Source of the DNA: Steroidobacteraceae bacterium
GTDB lineage: Bacteria; Pseudomonadota; Gammaproteobacteria; Steroidobacterales; Steroidobacteraceae
Assembly: GCA_013044085.1 (NCBI GenBank)
Contig: JABEVI010000248.1
Location: forward strand, 1 to 9,185
DNA: 9,185 bases
Direction of reading: 5' to 3'
Part shown: positions 7,119 through 9,185 of the stretch, piece after piece
Numbering within the stretch: position 1 is the first letter of the stretch
Layout: the number at the start of each line of letters is the position of its first letter
Position numbers and translations under genes: made by a program
The notes under the pieces: generated by a model
The model's input: the letters and a program-made list of their open reading frames with translations, nothing else
The model's database searches: none
Told to the model about the DNA's origin: nothing

Positions 7119-8474
7119 TTACTCGATGCTCTCGCCGTGCAGCGAAATGTCGAGACCTTCGCGTTCTTCTTCCGGCGTAACGCGCAAACCGATGGTCATG
7201 TCGAGGATCTTCAGGATGATCATGCTCATCACGAAGCTCCACACCAGGGTCGCGGTCACGCCCTTCAATTGCATGAGCACGCTGCCCGTCGCGCCGCTGA
7301 TTTCCTTGCTGACCAACGCGCCGGTCAACAACGCACCGACGATGCCGCCGACGCAGTGCACGCCGAAGGCATCGAGCGCATCGTCATAGCCGAGCATGCC
7401 CTTGACGGAGGTCGCCGACAGATAGCAGATGACCCCGGCCAGCAGGCCGATCAACACCGAGGAGTCAGGAGTAACGAAGCCCGATGCCGGTGTGATCGCC
7501 ACGAGACCGGCAACCGCGCCGGAGGCGATGCCGAGCACACTCGGTTTGCCCTTCAGGACCCATTCGGTGAACATCCAGGAAAGCGCCGCCGCCGCGGTCG
7601 CAATGTGCGTCACCGCGAACGCCATGCCGGCGCGTCCGTCGGAGACGACCGCCGAACCGGCATTGAAGCCGAACCAGCCCACCCACAGCAGCGATGCGCC
7701 GATCACCGTCAAGGTCACGTTGTGCGGCGCCATCGACACCTTGCCGAGTCCCTCACGCTTGCCGAGCATCAGCGCCGAAGCGAGTCCGGCGATGCCGGCG
7801 TTGATGTGCACGACGGTGCCGCCGGCGAAATCGAGCTGTGTCGCCGCCATCCAGCCGCTCGGCTCCCACATCCAATGTGCAACCGGGCAGTAGACGACGA
7901 TCAGCCAGATGGACATGAACCACAACATGGCCGAGAACTTCATGCGCTCCGCGAACGAACCGCAGATCAACGCCGGTGTGATGATCGCGAAGGTTGCCTG
8001 GAACATCGCGTAGACCGTCTCCGGTATCGTCGTCGCCAGGTGCGAGACGCTCTCCTTGCCGGCATCATGCATGTACACCATGCCGTGGAAGAAGGCCCGC
8101 GACAGCCCCCCGATGTAAGGTGTGCTGCCGGGCGTGAACGCCAGCGAGTAGCCGACGGCCCACCACAGAATCGTGACCACGGAGGTGATCGCGAAGCTTT
8201 GCATCAAGGTCGAGAGGACGTTTTTCTTGCGCACCATGCCGGCGTAGAACAACGCAAGCCCCGGAACCGTCATCATCAGGACGAGCGCGGTGGACGTGAG
8301 CATCCAGGCGGTGTCGCCCGAATTGATCTTGTCGAAGCTCACGAGGAACGGCGCCGTGGGCGCCGCCACCGGAGCGGGCGCGGCTGCGACCGGCGCCGTG
8401 TCGGCCATCGCGGTCTGCAGCGGCAGGTAGAGCGCCAGCGCGCAGAGCAGGATCAGTCTCGGCAACTTTGTCAT
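7119..8474 (-). CDS. amtB: Ammonium transporter, Amt/AmtB family
   Basis: The 451-residue product is an Amt/MEP/Rh channel for ammonium in the inner membrane. A cleavable signal peptide (1-24, ending TAMA) is followed by a Pro/Ala-rich stretch (25-43) and then eleven predicted membrane segments starting near residue 55. Conserved residues are present: the pore twin histidines His223 (GGTVVHINAG) and His373 (DAFGVHCVGG), Asp215 in the recruitment/folding position (LDFAGG), the phenylalanine gates Phe162 (ATFAIIT) and Phe270, and Ser274 of the S1 site (FGFNAGSA). The cytoplasmic tail (about 431-451, TPEEEREGLDISLHGESIE) is the type that contacts GlnK. The ATG at 8474 has AGGGGGA at a 9-nt spacing and gives a proper signal peptide, so the longer open frame upstream, which would run across glnK, is not used. 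It lies 20 bp after glnK and is surely cotranscribed from the sigma-54 promoter. GlnK binding is expected to close the pore when nitrogen is plentiful. Confidence 0.97.
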   Translation of the reverse strand: MTKLPRLILLCALALYLPLQTAMADTAPVAAAPAPVAAPTAPFLVSFDKINSGDTAWMLTSTALVLMMTVPGLALFYAGMVRKKNVLSTLMQSFAITSVVTILWWAVGYSLAFTPGSTPYIGGLSRAFFHGMVYMHDAGKESVSHLATTIPETVYAMFQATFAIITPALICGSFAERMKFSAMLWFMSIWLIVVYCPVAHWMWEPSGWMAATQLDFAGGTVVHINAGIAGLASALMLGKREGLGKVSMAPHNVTLTVIGASLLWVGWFGFNAGSAVVSDGRAGMAFAVTHIATAAAALSWMFTEWVLKGKPSVLGIASGAVAGLVAITPASGFVTPDSSVLIGLLAGVICYLSATSVKGMLGYDDALDAFGVHCVGGIVGALLTGALVSKEISGATGSVLMQLKGVTATLVWSFVMSMIILKILDMTIGLRVTPEEEREGLDISLHGESIE

Positions 8475-8494
8475 CAATGCGAATCCCCCTGGTT

Positions 8495-8833
8495 TCAAAT
8501 GGCGCTCGCGTCGCGTTCGCCGGTGCGAATGCGAACGACCTGCGCGAGATCGAACACGAAGATCTTGCCGTCCCCGACCTTGCCGGTGCGCGCCGCCTTG
8601 GTGATCGCCTCGATCACCTGATCGGCGATCGAGTCGGCCACGGCGATTTCGATCTTGGTTTTTGGAACGAACTCCACCACGTACTCGGCGCCGCGGTAGA
8701 TTTCGGTGTGGCCGCGCTGCCGGCCGAAGCCGCGCACCTCGGTCACGGTGACGCCCTGAACACCGACGTCGCTCACGGCCTTGCGAACGTCGTCGAGCTT
8801 GAAAGGCTTGATAATTGCGCTGATCAGTTTCAT
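8495..8833 (-). CDS. glnK: Nitrogen regulatory protein P-II (GlnK)
   Basis: The 112-residue product has the standard P-II length and all hallmark positions: start MKLISAIIKPFKLDDV, Gln39, T-loop GHTEIYRGAEYVVEFVPK with Tyr51 as the uridylylation site, Lys58, Glu62 and the B-loop TGKVGDGKIF (83-92) with Lys90, plus Arg101 and Arg103 for ATP phosphates. Function: a cytoplasmic trimer that binds ATP/ADP and 2-oxoglutarate, is uridylylated by GlnD under nitrogen limitation, and blocks the Amt pore when unmodified. By sequence alone it could be called GlnB; linkage to amt and the NtrC/sigma-54 promoter argue for GlnK. The ATG is preceded by GGGGAGGGG ending 9 nt upstream, a strong ribosome site. 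It is first in the glnK-amt operon. Confidence 0.97.
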   Translation of the reverse strand: MKLISAIIKPFKLDDVRKAVSDVGVQGVTVTEVRGFGRQRGHTEIYRGAEYVVEFVPKTKIEIAVADSIADQVIEAITKAARTGKVGDGKIFVFDLAQVVRIRTGERDASAI

Positions 8834-8875
8834 CGGTGCACACCCCTCCCCTGCGTTTATGGGACTCGGACGGCA

Positions 8876-8890
8876 CCCGCCGCCGGCGGG
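8876..8890 (-). other. Hairpin near the 5' end of the glnK leader
   Basis: Arms CCCGCC (8876-8881) and GGCGGG (8885-8890) form a 6-bp stem with a 3-nt loop, about 5 nt after the predicted sigma-54 transcription start. A stem this close to the 5' end could protect the message from decay; it is too far from the ribosome site (8843-8851) to block translation. Confidence 0.35.
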
Positions 8891-8906
8891 CCCAGGTGTG
8901 CATCAA

Positions 8907-8921
8907 GCAATCCCCGTGCCA
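8907..8921 (-). promoter_or_regulatory. Sigma-54 (RpoN) -24/-12 promoter of glnK-amt
   Basis: On the minus strand, TTTGGCACGGGGATTGCTT matches the consensus YTGGCACG-N4-TTGCW throughout. The invariant GG (8920-8919) and GC (8908-8907) are separated by exactly 10 bp as required. The predicted start is near 8895, giving a leader of about 62 nt to the glnK ATG. Sigma-54 promoters need an enhancer-binding activator, here presumably NtrC acting from the dyad upstream. Confidence 0.9.
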
Positions 8922-8940
8922 AAGACGGAGATTTCATTGT

Positions 8941-8953
8941 GATCAGCGACTTA
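8941..8953 (+). promoter_or_regulatory. Candidate IHF binding site
   Basis: GATCAGCGACTTA matches the IHF consensus WATCARNNNNTTR at all defined positions but the first. It lies in the most AT-rich part of the control region, centred about 52 bp upstream of the predicted start, between the sigma-54 promoter and the NtrC-type dyad. This is where an IHF bend would bring a bound activator to the polymerase. A single degenerate match is weak evidence; its position raises it. Confidence 0.45.
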
Positions 8954-8986
8954 GGATTTATGCACGCGGCCAACGGACGGCCACGA

Positions 8987-9001
8987 GCACCCGGATGGTG
9001 C
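8987..9001. promoter_or_regulatory. NtrC-type binding dyad
   Basis: GCACC-CGGAT-GGTGC is a perfect inverted repeat with 5-bp arms and a 5-bp spacer, the core of the NtrC (NR-I) operator TGCACC-N5-GGTGCA with both outermost bases substituted. Its centre lies about 99 bp upstream of the predicted glnK start, a normal enhancer distance. A further GCACC at 9004-9008 makes the overlapping palindrome GGTGCGCGCACC (8997-9008), which may extend the site or be coincidental. Confidence 0.7.
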
Positions 9002-9032
9002 GCGCACCGGGGAGCTCTGCGTCAAAATGGAT

Positions 9033-9185
9033 TCAATCGGGGGCGCTGCCGATCACGAAGCGGTCGCGGGCGGGGGGCGGCTCGGACTCATCGCGGCCCA
9101 GTTCGCGGGCGGCCTTGTGGCCGGCGTACACGGCGGCGGCGATGATCGAGGGTTGCCGGCAATCGCCGATACGCATCACGCGGCA
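9033..9185 (-). CDS. C-terminal end of a probable FAD/FMN-dependent NADH:flavin oxidoreductase (5' part beyond window)
   Basis: An open frame enters from the right edge (first full codon at 9185-9183) and ends with TGA at 9035-9033, giving 50 residues. The segment MRIGDCRQPSIIAAAVYAGHKAARELG resembles the end of the FAD/NAD-binding domain in two-domain old-yellow-enzyme relatives (2,4-dienoyl-CoA reductase, trimethylamine or histamine dehydrogenase, DgcA-like demethylases). There the IGD motif binds the flavin ribityl/pyrophosphate and the following helix bears Ile-Ala-Ala-Ala-Val-Tyr. A Pro/Arg/Glu-rich tail ends it. Other FAD-dependent pyridine-nucleotide oxidoreductases share an IGD motif, so the subfamily is uncertain. 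The frame has GC-rich third positions like its neighbours. It ends 32 bp before the NtrC dyad and has no clear terminator. Confidence 0.6.
   Translation of the reverse strand, partial: CRVMRIGDCRQPSIIAAAVYAGHKAARELGRDESEPPPARDRFVIGSAPD

Noticed and set aside
5812..7242. Longer form of the porin starting at 7242 inside amt
   Set aside because: The extra 82 residues are Arg/His-rich and overlap amt and the terminator stem; the ATG at 6996 has AAGGAG upstream and starts a signal peptide.
7011..8621. 536-codon plus-strand open frame antisense to amt
   Set aside because: It lies opposite a gene with every Amt hallmark; its translation is Arg/His/Asp/Gln-rich low-complexity sequence, the usual shadow of GC-rich coding DNA.
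8834..8843. GGTGCACACC next to the glnK start as a further NtrC site
   Set aside because: It lacks the 5-bp spacing between half-sites, lies downstream of the transcription start, and is next to the ribosome site; most likely chance.
7119..8906. Longer form of Amt starting at 8906 and running through glnK
   Set aside because: The added part would overlap all of glnK and is Arg-rich; the ATG at 8474 has a good ribosome site and yields a proper signal peptide.
1..9185. Mobile elements, CRISPR arrays, tRNA/rRNA or other transfer signs
   Set aside because: I found no transposase or integrase frame, no direct-repeat array, no tRNA-like cloverleaf, and base composition looks even across the window by eye.

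Overview
The window reads as ordinary chromosomal DNA of a GC-rich Gram-negative bacterium, most likely a proteobacterium and probably gammaproteobacterial. This lineage call is an inference from outer-membrane genes (TamA, a beta-barrel porin), a TamB inner-membrane protein, a GlnK-Amt pair and a textbook sigma-54 promoter; no rRNA or marker gene is present to confirm it. Every gene lies on the minus strand, so the window is read from high to low coordinates. I saw no IS element, phage gene, CRISPR array, tRNA or rRNA.

Layout in transcription order. (1) 9033-9185: the last 50 residues of a flavin-dependent oxidoreductase that enters from beyond the window. (2) 8834-9032: a compact nitrogen-control region with an NtrC-type dyad, an IHF-like site and a near-perfect -24/-12 sigma-54 promoter. 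(3) 8495-8833 glnK and 7119-8474 amt, 20 bp apart, an ammonium-sensing and uptake operon. (4) A perfect 12-bp GC hairpin at 7082-7108, then 5812-6996, an outer-membrane beta-barrel porin of the OmpL-like/BBP2 type. (5) 4452-5717, a three-domain SAM-dependent C-methyltransferase of the TylC3/TcaB9 sugar-methylating type, with its own TATAAT box. (6) tamA (2437-4311) and tamB (1-2437, incomplete), overlapping as TGATG, which together form the translocation and assembly module linking outer and inner membranes.

How the genes fit together: GlnK gates Amt in response to nitrogen status. The porin directly downstream may supply outer-membrane permeability for the same regulon; this is inferred from position only. 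TamA/TamB is a separate envelope-biogenesis unit. The methyltransferase sits alone between the two groups, without the sugar-nucleotide genes that usually accompany its family.

Nothing here is clearly a new system. The points most worth checking are the porin's link to glnK-amt, the orphan C-methyltransferase, and the odd tamA start region (C8 tract, overlapping 9-codon mini-ORF, GTG start without a visible Shine-Dalgarno). tamB is the longest open frame in the window but has no stop inside it, so it is easily missed by ORF callers that need both ends.
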